64,000 nucleotides of DNA from Paraclostridium dentum (GTDB taxonomy: Bacteria > Bacillota > Clostridia > Peptostreptococcales > Peptostreptococcaceae): contig NZ_WIPK01000001.1 in the NCBI RefSeq assembly GCF_012922555.1, positions 124,001 through 188,000 on the forward strand. Reading direction: 5' to 3'. The stretch's first letter is position 1. Every line of letters starts with the position of its first letter. Shown here piece by piece: positions 1 to 8,475 of this stretch. The translations under genes were made by a program, and so were the position numbers. Below the pieces are notes generated by a model. The model was not told the DNA's origin and ran no database searches. It saw nothing but the letters and a program-made list of their open reading frames with translations.

Positions 1-521
1 CTTTAGATAAGTACAATCCAAAGTACTTAGTAGTAGATCCAGTAATGATATCTAAAAGTGGATATTCACTTTTAAAACCTGAGGCTAAAGATAATTTAAT
101 AAAATATCTTATACCTAAAGCATACATAATAACACCAAATACATTAGAGGCTGAGGAAATAACAGGGATTAAAATTGATAATGTAGATGACATGAAATTA
201 GTTGGGAAAAAAATATTAGAACTAGGACCTAAGTATGTGTTAATGAAAGGTGGACACTTAGACGGGGATGCAGTAGACGTTTTAATAGGAAAGGATACAT
301 TTGAAATTTATAAAAGCGAAAGATTGGATAGAAAAAACACTCATGGAACAGGATGTACTTTATCATCTGCAATAACTGCAAATTTAGCACTAGGATTTGA
401 TATAGTACAAGCTGTTTCAAATGCAAAAGACTATATAACTAACGCCATAAGACATAGCTTTGATATAGGTGGAGGAGTAGGACCAGTACACCATTTTTAT
501 AAATTTGACTCAATTAAATAG
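1..521 (+). CDS. thiD: hydroxymethylpyrimidine (phospho)kinase ThiD, 5'-truncated by the window
   Basis: This is the C-terminal part of a PfkB/ribokinase-fold kinase that phosphorylates HMP and HMP-P for thiamine diphosphate synthesis. The open frame runs from base 3 without a start, so the 5' end lies outside the window. Visible family features are the VVDPVMISKSG segment, the TPNTLEAEEITG segment, KGGH, and the phosphate/anion-hole motif GTGCTLSSAI near the end. It is the first visible gene of a thiamine salvage operon and its stop lies 31 bp before the thiM start. A TPP riboswitch would be expected upstream of the window and cannot be checked. Identity is very likely; whether it is a pure kinase or a fusion is not visible. 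Confidence 0.93.
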   Translation, partial: LDKYNPKYLVVDPVMISKSGYSLLKPEAKDNLIKYLIPKAYIITPNTLEAEEITGIKIDNVDDMKLVGKKILELGPKYVLMKGGHLDGDAVDVLIGKDTFEIYKSERLDRKNTHGTGCTLSSAITANLALGFDIVQAVSNAKDYITNAIRHSFDIGGGVGPVHHFYKFDSIK

Positions 522-552
522 ATATAAGCATTTAAAAGGGAGAGATGAAATT

Positions 553-1338
553 ATGTTTGAATTATTAAATAAAGTTAAAGAAATTAACCCATTAGTACTT
601 CATTACACTAACGAAGTTACAATTAATGATTGTGCAAATATAACTTTAGCTATAGGTGCAAGTCCACTGATGAGTTATTCTTATGAAGAAGCAGAAGAAA
701 TAATACCTATTGCAAGTTCTGTAGTAATAAATATTGGAACAATGAATTCCTCTCATAGAGAATTATTTGTAAATGCTGGTAAAATAGCAAATAAGCATAA
801 AAAGCCAGTTATATTAGATCCAGTAGGGGTTTTCGCAACACCTTCAAGATCTTTGTTAGTAAAAACTTTATTAAACGAAGTAAAGTTTGACGTAATTAAA
901 GGTAATGCAGCTGAAATTAAGTATATAGGTGGATTTAATGTAAAAGGAAAAGGTGTAGATTCATTTGACGATGATGAAAACATAGATGATATTATTAAGA
1001 AAGTTGCTAAAAAACTAGAATGTGTGGTAGTAGCTACTGGAAAAGTAGATGTAGTAACTGATGGCGATAAAATTATAAAAATACATAATGGAACTCCTAA
1101 ACTAAAAGGAATAACAGGCACTGGATGTATGAGTGCTAGTTTAATAGGTAGTTATTTAGGAGCTAGTAATGAAATTTTAAATTCTGCAGCAATGGGTGTT
1201 CTTACAATGAGTTTATGTGGAGAATTAGCAGATATAGATAAGATAGGAATTGGAAGCTTTAAAGTAAATTTAATGGACAATATATATAAATTAAATGAAG
1301 ATAAGTTAAAAGAGTCTTCAAGGGTGGAGGTATTTTAA
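553..1338 (+). CDS. thiM: hydroxyethylthiazole kinase ThiM
   Basis: ThiM phosphorylates 5-(2-hydroxyethyl)-4-methylthiazole, the salvaged thiazole half of thiamine. The 261-aa protein shows the family opening (PLVLHYTNEVTINDCAN), an ALGASPLMSYS-type substrate segment, LDPVGVFAT, the KGNAAEI motif and the catalytic GITGTGCMSA loop. I choose the ATG at 553 because an AGGGAGAG ribosome site sits just upstream; an in-frame TTG/ATG-like start at 505 would overlap thiD and has no ribosome site. The stop TAA overlaps the tenA ATG, indicating translational coupling in the thiamine operon. Confidence 0.95.
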   Translation: MFELLNKVKEINPLVLHYTNEVTINDCANITLAIGASPLMSYSYEEAEEIIPIASSVVINIGTMNSSHRELFVNAGKIANKHKKPVILDPVGVFATPSRSLLVKTLLNEVKFDVIKGNAAEIKYIGGFNVKGKGVDSFDDDENIDDIIKKVAKKLECVVVATGKVDVVTDGDKIIKIHNGTPKLKGITGTGCMSASLIGSYLGASNEILNSAAMGVLTMSLCGELADIDKIGIGSFKVNLMDNIYKLNEDKLKESSRVEVF

Positions 1339-2015
1339 TGAAATTTACAGATTGCTTGTTTGAAGAAGTTAAAGATATATGGGGAAGTTATTTAAATCAT
1401 CCATTTGTAAGAGAAATAGGAGAAGGAACTTTACCAAAAGATAAATTTAAAAGATATCTTATACAAGATTACTTATATTTAAAAGAATTTGCTAAAGTTT
1501 TTGCAATGGGAGTAATAAAAGCAGATACAGTTAAAGAAATGAAGTTTTTCAATAAAGCAGCTAAGGGATCTATGGAAGACGAAACTGCTATACATGTTGA
1601 ATATATGAAAAAATTAGGAGTACCTCCGATTGAGGCTGAAAAATGTAAATATGAACTAGTTTCAAGTAGCTATACAAGTTATATGCAAGCTGTTTCATTA
1701 ACAGGAGGAGTTAAAGAAATTGTAATGGCTACATTACCTTGTAACTGGAGTTACAATTATATAGGTCATTATTTATATGAAACTTATAAAGATAATTTAG
1801 ATAATAATTATTATAAAGAATGGATAGAGATGTATGCAGATCAAGAATTTGATGATGTATTAATAGATTGGTTAGAATACACAAACGAGTTATGTAAAGA
1901 TTTAACTGAAGATGAGACAAAGAAGCTTAAAGAAATATTTGTTAAATCAAGTTTATATGAATTAGATTTTTGGAATATGGCATATGAAGAGGCGAAGAAA
2001 AAATGTCAAGCGTAG
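1338..2015 (+). CDS. tenA: TenA thiaminase II / aminopyrimidine aminohydrolase
   Basis: TenA hydrolyses aminopyrimidine degradation products of thiamine, feeding HMP back to ThiD. The 225-aa sequence has the TenA heme-oxygenase-like helical fold pattern. It contains the conserved Cys in LPCNWSY (about residue 134), which matches the catalytic Cys of the family, and a YADQEF segment near the C-terminus. The ATG overlaps the thiM stop by one base and the 3' end overlaps the next gene by 13 bp, so it is the middle of a tightly packed operon. Together with ThiM and ThiE it indicates salvage rather than complete de novo synthesis in this cluster. Confidence 0.94.
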   Translation: MKFTDCLFEEVKDIWGSYLNHPFVREIGEGTLPKDKFKRYLIQDYLYLKEFAKVFAMGVIKADTVKEMKFFNKAAKGSMEDETAIHVEYMKKLGVPPIEAEKCKYELVSSSYTSYMQAVSLTGGVKEIVMATLPCNWSYNYIGHYLYETYKDNLDNNYYKEWIEMYADQEFDDVLIDWLEYTNELCKDLTEDETKKLKEIFVKSSLYELDFWNMAYEEAKKKCQA

Positions 2016-2605
2016 TAATTATAATAATAAGTTTAGTAATGTTATTTATGTATGCAAAAGATATAAATAAAAAGAAGTTTTCTACTAAAGATATAGTAAT
2101 GATCGCTATGTTTAGTGCTATATCATTTATACTCTATATGATACAATTCATAAGATATCCGCAAGGTGGAGGTATAACGTTATTTTCGATGCTACCTACG
2201 ATGTTACTAGCTATATTATATGGTCGTGAGGCAGGGCTAACAGGTGGATTGATATTTGGATTACTAAAACTATTAAATGGAGCTTATGTAGTGCATCCAG
2301 CACAATTTTTACTAGATTATATATTATCAAATATGGCGCTTGGATTAGCTGGAGAATTTGGAAGAGAGAAAAAAAGCGATATGTTCAAAGGATGCTTATT
2401 TGCAAGTAGTTTAAGTGTATTGATAAGTATAATATCAGGAGTAGTATATTTTGGACAGTATGCGCCAGAGGGAATGAATATAGTACTTTATTCTTGTATA
2501 TATAATATATCAAGCGCAGGAGTTGAAGGATTACTTTCTAGTATAATACTAGTTTTATTACCTATAAAAAGATTTCAAAAAGTGTTGAAATTATCAACTA
2601 ATTAA
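2003..2605 (+). CDS. thiT: ThiT/YuaJ-type thiamine transporter (ECF S component), copy 1
   Basis: This is a 200-aa integral membrane protein with about six hydrophobic segments. Motifs typical of the ThiT/YuaJ family are PQGGG-I-LFSMLPTM, an alternating G-rich AGLTGGLIFGLLKLL segment and HPAQFLLDYIL. The family binds thiamine and works with the shared ECF energising module (EcfA/A'/T), which is not encoded here. It starts inside the tenA end. It has an extra N-terminal hydrophobic helix before the usual start region. A clearly paralogous gene lies after thiE, so this operon holds two ThiT-like proteins. Confidence 0.88.
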   Translation: MSSVVIIIISLVMLFMYAKDINKKKFSTKDIVMIAMFSAISFILYMIQFIRYPQGGGITLFSMLPTMLLAILYGREAGLTGGLIFGLLKLLNGAYVVHPAQFLLDYILSNMALGLAGEFGREKKSDMFKGCLFASSLSVLISIISGVVYFGQYAPEGMNIVLYSCIYNISSAGVEGLLSSIILVLLPIKRFQKVLKLSTN

Positions 2606-2617
2606 AGGGAGAACAAA

Positions 2618-3238
2618 ATGGAAGAAAAATTAAAATTATATTTAGTGACTGACTCAGAAATACTAAATGGAAGAGATTTTTATAAATGTATAGAAGATGC
2701 ATTAAAAGGTGGGATAACAACTTTACAATTAAGAGAAAAAAATGCAAATGGAAAAGAGTTTTTAGAAAAAGCATATAAATTAAGAACTCTTACTAAAAAA
2801 TATGATGCTTTATTTATAATAAATGACAGAGTAGACATTGCTATGCTTTGTGATGCAGATGGTGTTCATGTTGGACAAAGTGATATACCTTTAGAAGAAG
2901 TGAGAAGATTAATAGGAAAAGATAAAATTATAGGAATATCAGCTCATAATATAGAGGAAGCCACTACTGCAAAAAATGGTGGAGCAGATTATATAGGGGT
3001 AGGAGCTATGTTTAATACAACTACTAAAAATGATGCTACAATAGTTACAGTAGATCAACTAAAAGAAATTGATGAAAAGCTTGATATACCTAAAGTTTTA
3101 ATCGGTGGTATAAATTTAGGTAACATAGATACATTTAAGGGTATAAACATAGATGGATATGCAATAGTATCGGCTATATTAAAGTGCGATGATATATATA
3201 ATGAATGTTTAAAATGGACAAAGTCTTTGCAAAAATAG
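2618..3238 (+). CDS. thiE: thiamine-phosphate synthase ThiE
   Basis: ThiE couples HMP-PP to HET-P to give thiamine phosphate. The 206-aa TIM barrel shows LYLVTDSE at the N-terminus, TTLQLREKN, FIINDRVDIAM, DGVHVGQSD, IGISAHNIEEA, DYIGVGAMFNTTTK and VLIGGINLGN, all diagnostic ThiE strand/loop motifs including the diphosphate-binding Arg and Lys. A GGGAGAA ribosome site precedes the ATG. It lies between the two thiT paralogues in the same operon, so salvage, coupling and uptake are co-expressed. Confidence 0.96.
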   Translation: MEEKLKLYLVTDSEILNGRDFYKCIEDALKGGITTLQLREKNANGKEFLEKAYKLRTLTKKYDALFIINDRVDIAMLCDADGVHVGQSDIPLEEVRRLIGKDKIIGISAHNIEEATTAKNGGADYIGVGAMFNTTTKNDATIVTVDQLKEIDEKLDIPKVLIGGINLGNIDTFKGINIDGYAIVSAILKCDDIYNECLKWTKSLQK

Positions 3239-3254
3239 ATACAGGAGGTGAATT

Positions 3255-3857
3255 ATGATAAATGCAATCATAATATTAGGTAGTATAGGATTTTTTATAT
3301 ACTATCTAAAAGGTTTAAAAAATACTAAATTCACTACCAAAACAGTTGTTATGATAGGTATGTTTAGTGCGATATCATATATACTTAGTATGATAGAATT
3401 TATAAAATATCCACAAGGTGGAGGAATATCTTTATTTTCAATGTTGCCAACGATGTTACTTTCAGTTTTATTTGGGAATACGGTAGGTATAACTGGTGGA
3501 CTTATTTATGGAGTATTAAAATTATTAAAGGGCGTGTATATAATACATCCAGCACAATTTTTACTAGACTATATATTACCAACAATGTTACTTGGATTAG
3601 CAGGATCATTTGGAAAAGATAAGAAATCAAAGGTTATACTAGGTTGTTTATTTGCTGTAGTTCTTAGTGTATCTATGAATATAATATCAGGATGTGTATT
3701 CTTTGGAGATTATGCTCCAGAAGGAATGAATGTATTTGTATACTCATTCTTGTATAATGTATCAAGTCAAGGCGTAGAGGGGTTATTGTCTGCACTTATA
3801 ATTTGGATACTTCCACTTGAACGATTAAATAGAGCAATAAATGTAAGTGGTAACTAA
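3255..3857 (+). CDS. ThiT/YuaJ-type thiamine transporter (ECF S component), copy 2
   Basis: This is a second 200-aa ThiT-like membrane protein of the same length and motif order as the copy at 2003 (KYPQGGG, LFSMLPTML, HPAQFLLDYIL, APEGMNV). The two proteins align over their whole length without gaps by eye, so this is a duplication. It has a strong AGGAGGTG ribosome site and is the last gene of the thiamine operon. Different substrate preference (for example thiamine versus HMP or thiazole precursors) is possible but not visible. The operon end is marked by a long nested hairpin. Confidence 0.85.
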   Translation: MINAIIILGSIGFFIYYLKGLKNTKFTTKTVVMIGMFSAISYILSMIEFIKYPQGGGISLFSMLPTMLLSVLFGNTVGITGGLIYGVLKLLKGVYIIHPAQFLLDYILPTMLLGLAGSFGKDKKSKVILGCLFAVVLSVSMNIISGCVFFGDYAPEGMNVFVYSFLYNVSSQGVEGLLSALIIWILPLERLNRAINVSGN

Positions 3858-3858
3858 A

Positions 3859-3987
3859 TAAAGATAAATAAATTTTAAAAATAAGAGGTTATTATATAAG
3901 TTTTGCTCCTAAAGCTGGAAAGATGCTTTAAAAGGAGCTAAAACTTATAGAATAACCTCATTTTAGTTAACTTATATTTATCTTTTT
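3859..3987 (+). repeat. nested-hairpin repeat element, copy 1 (thi operon end)
   Basis: This is a long imperfect palindrome. Its conserved core (3898-3946) starts AAGTTTTGCTCC and ends GGAGCTAAAACTT around an inner AAAGC/GCTTT stem. The core is surrounded by locus-specific paired arms (GAGGTTATT with AATAACCTC, and AAGATAAAT with ATTTATCTT). The outer arm ends in a T run, so on RNA it would also act as the thi operon terminator. Four related copies lie at 9.8, 14.7, 14.8 and 22.7 kb. Confidence 0.85.
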
Positions 3988-4087
3988 TCTTAAGCGGTAG
4001 GATGTGGATGTGGGGAGCAAGGGTGTACATAATCCTACAAAAATATTAAAATAGAGGAGTATGTAAATATAAGTTTGGAGGGGTTTA

Positions 4088-4597
4088 ATGGGGAAGAAAA
4101 TAATTATAGGGGTAATGAGTTTAATTTTAGTTGGAGCTTTGTTTGTTGGGGTTAATGTTTTAAAAGATGATAAGAAAGTGAAATTAGATGAAAATGTTAG
4201 TAGTAGTCTTGAATATTCAGGGTCAATTCAAGAAATTTTAAATAAGACGTATGATAGAGCAAAATCTTCAGAAAAATTTGAGTATAAGGACGAAGAACTA
4301 TACAGCTTGGTGCATTGGATATCTAATCCAGTTATAAAGTCTAAAAAGAACAAAAGGGTAGGGTTTTTAGAACCGAATCCAGAGAATGTAGATAAGATGA
4401 TATATATATTAGATAAATCTCAATTAGGACCTCATAAATTTTTTATAAAATCTTTAAACGAGTGGAAAAAAGGAAACTTTGTTGAAGTTGAAGAAGTTCA
4501 TAACACGGCTTGGAAGATGCTAGATGGAAATGTAGGAAGAGCTATCGATAGAGATGAATATGAGATAAATAGATTAAAAGAAAAGTATTATAAATAA
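4088..4597 (+). CDS. membrane-anchored protein of unknown function, DUF6241-like
   Basis: This 169-aa protein has a single N-terminal hydrophobic segment (residues about 4-25) followed by a charged extracytoplasmic domain. The C-terminal portion carries HNTAWKMLDGNVGRA, which resembles the HN...W...GN.G.A signature I associate with DUF6241 proteins of Firmicutes; that assignment is from memory and not certain. A GGAGGGG ribosome site precedes the ATG. The upstream 100 bases hold a G-rich loop closed by GTAGGAT/ATCCTAC. No function can be stated. Confidence 0.75.
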   Translation: MGKKIIIGVMSLILVGALFVGVNVLKDDKKVKLDENVSSSLEYSGSIQEILNKTYDRAKSSEKFEYKDEELYSLVHWISNPVIKSKKNKRVGFLEPNPENVDKMIYILDKSQLGPHKFFIKSLNEWKKGNFVEVEEVHNTAWKMLDGNVGRAIDRDEYEINRLKEKYYK

Positions 4598-4676
4598 AAT
4601 ATGTATATATAGTTGACAATATATAAAAACTGATTGTAGACTGTATTTTATAGATATATAGAAAGAAGGTAAATAA

Positions 4677-4934
4677 ATGGAAGAAATATATAAATTAATA
4701 GAAGATAAAATAAAAGCTGCAGGTTATAATGGCTATGTAAGCGGAGAAGAAATATACGAAGAAATATGTGATGAAATAGAAGAAAAAGAGAATGGAAGCT
4801 ACATATTTATGTCTAAGAAAGAAGACGATATATTCTTTGAATATAAGATAGATGTTATGGATGAAAACTTTAACTTATCTTACATAGATATAAACACTCC
4901 GATAGGAAAAGTTCATGTAGACTTTGATGCATAG
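4677..4934 (+). CDS. small acidic protein of unknown function
   Basis: This 85-aa protein is rich in Glu, Asp, Lys and Ile with no membrane segment or known motif that I recognise. An AGAAGGT ribosome site lies upstream and a strong intrinsic terminator follows the stop immediately, so it looks like a monocistronic gene. A TTGACA at about 4613 could be its -35, but the matching -10 is weak. Coding quality (regular composition, ribosome site, terminator) supports a real gene. Confidence 0.72.
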   Translation: MEEIYKLIEDKIKAAGYNGYVSGEEIYEEICDEIEEKENGSYIFMSKKEDDIFFEYKIDVMDENFNLSYIDINTPIGKVHVDFDA

Positions 4935-4942
4935 TAATTAAT

Positions 4943-4980
4943 AAAAAAGTTCTAAGACTAAAAAGTCTTAGAACTTTTTT
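4943..4980 (+). terminator. intrinsic terminator after the 85-aa gene
   Basis: Perfect stem AAGTTCTAAGACT / AGTCTTAGAACTT with an AAAA loop followed by a T run; the A run on the 5' side makes it usable in both directions. Confidence 0.9.
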
Positions 4981-4990
4981 GTTTTTAGAG

Positions 4991-5019
4991 TTGACAATTT
5001 TAAAAGTTGTGAATATAAT
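4991..5019 (+). promoter_or_regulatory. sigma-A promoter of the mgtA leader
   Basis: A consensus TTGACA (4991-4996) and TATAAT (5014-5019) are separated by exactly 17 bp, just upstream of the M-box RNA. Confidence 0.9.
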
Positions 5020-5029
5020 GAAAGGGAAG

Positions 5030-5268
5030 TAAGATATAACTAAATAGTTTCGGTAGGTGAGGTTACCTTAGGGATACGGGTTGCTGCCGCGAAATAGTGG
5101 AGACACTATTAGATGGTTAGCAGTATACGTCGGAGAAGGCGTATTCTAATGCAATTACATTGCCCTAAGAAGCTAAAGCTTGGACGAAGATTATTAAGTA
5201 TATGTAAAAGATACTTTTTAATTACGCTTTCATTATCCTCGTTTACCAAAAGAAACGAGGATTTTTTA
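5030..5268 (+). promoter_or_regulatory. M-box (ykoK-type) Mg2+ riboswitch with terminator
   Basis: The leader carries M-box consensus elements in order: GTAGGTGAGG, a GGGATACG segment, TTGCTGCCG, and downstream GCTAAAGCTTGG-type pairing. M-box RNAs fold with Mg2+ and then favour a terminator. Here a terminator hairpin is visible at 5235-5267 (ATCCTCGTTT / AAACGAGGAT plus T run). The downstream gene is an Mg2+ P-type ATPase, matching the class. Boundaries are approximate. An open frame through this RNA (5113-5310) is not considered real. Confidence 0.92.
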
Positions 5269-5330
5269 ATGCTAAAATTAAAAGCATTAATTAAAAATGA
5301 ATTAAATTAAAATACGGAGGTGAAAATAAG

Positions 5331-5474
5331 GTGGACTTAGAAAGTAGGTTGTGTATGAGAACAGATGGCATAGAATTTGAAGAAGACTCAGATTGGCTCT
5401 ATTTTTATTATAAAATTGAAAACAAAACAGTTAGTAAAAGTAATATGCTATTTACTTGTATACTAACTATGTAA
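5331..5474 (+). CDS. 47-codon acidic leader ORF between the M-box and mgtA
   Basis: A GTG start at 5331 follows a near-perfect GGAGGTG ribosome site (5316-5322) by 8 bases and is open for 47 codons. The peptide has an acidic cluster at residues 15-21 (EFEEDSD) followed by an aromatic run WLYFYY. The last third of the ORF contains the left arm of a long hairpin whose right arm starts at the stop region. It lies after the M-box terminator and before mgtA, where E. coli/Salmonella mgtA mRNAs carry mgtL. A regulatory role is inference; the ORF and ribosome site are seen directly. Confidence 0.65.
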   Translation: MDLESRLCMRTDGIEFEEDSDWLYFYYKIENKTVSKSNMLFTCILTM

Positions 5475-5562
5475 GTTCATTTTGTTTTCACTTTAAAAAT
5501 AAAGTACAAGAGTTTTATTTATGCTGCCTGTTTACTAAAAATATAGTAACAGGCATTTATTT
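5417..5562 (+). promoter_or_regulatory. second attenuator-like region of mgtA (long stem plus terminator-like hairpin)
   Basis: TGAAAACAAAA (5417) pairs with TTTTGTTTTCA (5480-5490) and AGTTAGTA (5429) with TACTAACT (5461-5468), straddling the end of the leader ORF. A second hairpin at 5525-5555 (TGCCTG..TACTA / TAGTAACAGGCA) is followed by TTTATTTT, like an intrinsic terminator. This lies about 50 bases before mgtA. Alternative folding coupled to leader translation is plausible but unproven. Confidence 0.6.
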
Positions 5563-5608
5563 TGTCATTTATTCTCATGCACTTGCAAAATAGTGAGGAG
5601 GGAATAAT

Positions 5609-8311
5609 ATGAAAATCATGAACATGAAAACAAAAAAAATAGAAGTGAAAAAAGAGGAAAGAAGAAATTTAACAGAAACTAAATTAAAAAAAGCTGCGGT
5701 ATTATCACAAACAGAATTATTTGATTTTTTACAAACAGATTCAAATGGACTAAGTGATAAAATTGCTAAAGATAGAATAGAAGAATATGGATTAAATGAA
5801 ATAACAGATAAAAACAATGATACATGGTATAAGAGATTATTTAATTCATTTGTAAACCCATTTACAATAATACTTGTAGTGCTTGCACTAATATCATTTA
5901 TAACAGACTTTGTTATAGCCGCTCCAGAGGATAGAAGTTTAACAGCTGTAATTATAATAGGTAGTATGGTCACATTAAGTGGAGTATTAAAGTTTGTTCA
6001 AGAAGGAAAATCAAGTAATGCAGGTAAAAAGCTAAGAGAAATGATAATAACTACAGCTACAGTATTACGTGGTGGAAAAGAAGTAGAAGTTCCAATAAAT
6101 GAACTAGTTCCAGGAGACATGATAAAATTAGCTGCAGGAGATATGATTCCAGCAGATATAAGAATATTATCATCTAAGGATTTATTTATAAGCCAGGCAT
6201 CAATGACTGGAGAATCTGAACCTGTTGAAAAGTTTGGAAAAGAACTAGAAACAGTTTCTGTGATGAGCCAATCTATACTTGAACTTGAAAACTTAGCTTT
6301 TATGGGAACTAATGTAATAAGCGGATCAGCAACAGCAGTTGTAGTAGTTACAGGAGATGACACTTTTATAGGTAATATAGCTGATATAGTTACAGAAAAA
6401 AGAGAAGAAACAAGTTTTGATAAAGGTGTAAATTCAGTAAGTATGATTTTAATCAAATTTATGGCAATAATGGCTCCAACAATTTTCATAATAAATGGAT
6501 TAACTGATGGAGACTGGTTAGAAGCATTCTTATTTGGTATATCAATTGCAGTAGGGCTAACTCCTGAAATGTTACCTATGATAGTTACTACAAATCTTGC
6601 AAAAGGTGCAGTAGCAATGTCTAAGAAAAAAGCTATAGTTAAAAATTTAAACTCTATTCAAAATTTCGGAGCTATAGATGTATTATGTACTGATAAAACA
6701 GGAACTTTGACAGAATATAAAATAATATTAGAGCGCCATTTAGATGTTGAAGGTAATGAAAATTTAAGTGTTTTAAAACATGGATATTTAATAAGTAAAT
6801 TCCAAACAGGACTTAGAAATTTACTAGATGTAGCTATACTTGAATATGGAGAAAAAAAGAATTTAGCTGATATTGTAAGTTCATATGAAAAAGTTGATGA
6901 AATTCCATTTGACTTCACTCGACGTAAAATGTCAGTAGTATTAAATGATGAAGATAATAATAATCAGCTACTAACAAAAGGTGCAGTAGAAGAGATGTTA
7001 GACATTTCAAGTAAAGTGGAGTATAGAGGAGAAATAGTTGATTTAACTGAGGACTTAAAAGACAAAGTTTTAAAAACAGTAGAAGATCTAAACAGCAAAG
7101 GTATGAGAGTTATAGGTGTAGCTAGAAAAGCTAACGTATCAAAACATACAGAATTCTCAACAGCTGATGAAAAAGATATGATTTTAGTTGGATATATAGC
7201 ATTTTTAGATCCTCCAAAAGAGTCTTCATATGAAGCTATAAAAACTTTAAATGAATATGGAGTAGATGTAAAAGTATTAACTGGAGATAATGAACAAGTA
7301 ACTAAATATGTATGTAAACAAGTTGGAATAGATGTAAGTAATATAATACTTGGACATCAGGTTGAAGTAATGTCAGATGAAGAATTAAAAGAAGTAGTAG
7401 AAAGTACAAATGTATTTGCAAAACTTTCACCAGAGCAAAAATCTAGAGTTGTATCAATGTTAAGAATCAATGGTCATGTAGTTGGCTTCATGGGAGATGG
7501 AATAAATGATGCACCAGCTATGAGAAAATCAGATGTTGGTATATCAGTTGATACAGGTGTAGATATAGCAAAAGAGTCAGCAGATATAATATTACTTGAA
7601 AAAGATTTAATGGTTCTTGAAAATGGAATAAAAGAAGGTCGTAAAACTTATGCAAATATAATTAAGTATATAAAAATGACTGCAAGTTCAAACTTTGGTA
7701 ATATGTTTAGTGTATTAGCATCAAGTATATTCTTACCATTTTTACCAATGCTTCCAGTTCAATTATTAATGCTAAACCTTATATATGATATATCTTGTAT
7801 GTCAATACCATGGGATAATGTAGATGAAGATTACTTAAAAGTACCACGTAAGTGGGAAGCAGCATCAATTGGTAACTTTATGAAATGGATAGGACCTACA
7901 AGTTCAGTATTTGATATAACAACATATCTATTAATGTACTTTGTTATATGTCCTGCTGTATTAGGTGGCGGATATAATGATCCGGGAGTAGACAAAACTT
8001 TATTCATGATGTTATTTAATGCAGGATGGTTTGTTGAATCATTATGGTCTCAAACATTGGTAATTCACATGATAAGAACACCAAAATTACCATTTATTCA
8101 AAGTAGAGCATCACTTCCACTACTTATATTAACAACTATGGGTATAGCTGTAGGAACAATAATACCATATACTCCATTTGGAAGTGCATTAAACCTTTAT
8201 CCTATGCCAATGATATACTTTGCATGGTTAATAGCTACAATAATAGCATATATGGTTTTAGTTACTATAGTTAAAAAAATATATATAAGAAAATATGGGG
8301 AATTATTATAA
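5609..8311 (+). CDS. mgtA: Mg2+-importing P-type ATPase MgtA
   Basis: This 900-aa P3B-type ATPase imports Mg2+ across the cytoplasmic membrane. The actuator loop TGES (about residue 200), the phosphorylation motif DKTGTLT (Asp about 362), the hinge GDGINDAPA and the C-terminal block of hydrophobic segments are all present, and the length is normal for MgtA/MgtB. The ATG at 5609 has an AGGAGGG site; three in-frame ATGs follow closely. Expression should be controlled by the upstream M-box and perhaps by the leader ORF. It is monocistronic, with a terminator directly downstream. Confidence 0.96.
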   Translation: MKIMNMKTKKIEVKKEERRNLTETKLKKAAVLSQTELFDFLQTDSNGLSDKIAKDRIEEYGLNEITDKNNDTWYKRLFNSFVNPFTIILVVLALISFITDFVIAAPEDRSLTAVIIIGSMVTLSGVLKFVQEGKSSNAGKKLREMIITTATVLRGGKEVEVPINELVPGDMIKLAAGDMIPADIRILSSKDLFISQASMTGESEPVEKFGKELETVSVMSQSILELENLAFMGTNVISGSATAVVVVTGDDTFIGNIADIVTEKREETSFDKGVNSVSMILIKFMAIMAPTIFIINGLTDGDWLEAFLFGISIAVGLTPEMLPMIVTTNLAKGAVAMSKKKAIVKNLNSIQNFGAIDVLCTDKTGTLTEYKIILERHLDVEGNENLSVLKHGYLISKFQTGLRNLLDVAILEYGEKKNLADIVSSYEKVDEIPFDFTRRKMSVVLNDEDNNNQLLTKGAVEEMLDISSKVEYRGEIVDLTEDLKDKVLKTVEDLNSKGMRVIGVARKANVSKHTEFSTADEKDMILVGYIAFLDPPKESSYEAIKTLNEYGVDVKVLTGDNEQVTKYVCKQVGIDVSNIILGHQVEVMSDEELKEVVESTNVFAKLSPEQKSRVVSMLRINGHVVGFMGDGINDAPAMRKSDVGISVDTGVDIAKESADIILLEKDLMVLENGIKEGRKTYANIIKYIKMTASSNFGNMFSVLASSIFLPFLPMLPVQLLMLNLIYDISCMSIPWDNVDEDYLKVPRKWEAASIGNFMKWIGPTSSVFDITTYLLMYFVICPAVLGGGYNDPGVDKTLFMMLFNAGWFVESLWSQTLVIHMIRTPKLPFIQSRASLPLLILTTMGIAVGTIIPYTPFGSALNLYPMPMIYFAWLIATIIAYMVLVTIVKKIYIRKYGELL

Positions 8312-8324
8312 ATGACTGAATAAA

Positions 8325-8370
8325 AAAGAAGGGTATATTGAGCTGATAAAAGGCAATATATCCTTCTTTT
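8325..8370 (+). terminator. terminator after mgtA
   Basis: GAAGG-TATATTG pairs with CAATATA-TCCTTC and is followed by a T run. Confidence 0.85.
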
Positions 8371-8475
8371 TCTATAGTAAATATAGTTAATATATCTATA
8401 ATTTCAAAATAATAAAATGTATATGTTATAATTAATACATTGAGATTAATGACCATTAAAAAAGAGGAGAGAATT

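Noticed and set aside
5113-5310. 65-codon open frame through the M-box and its terminator
   Set aside because: It overlaps the conserved riboswitch RNA and its terminator hairpin, has no ribosome site at the start and a low-complexity Arg/Leu/Lys composition.
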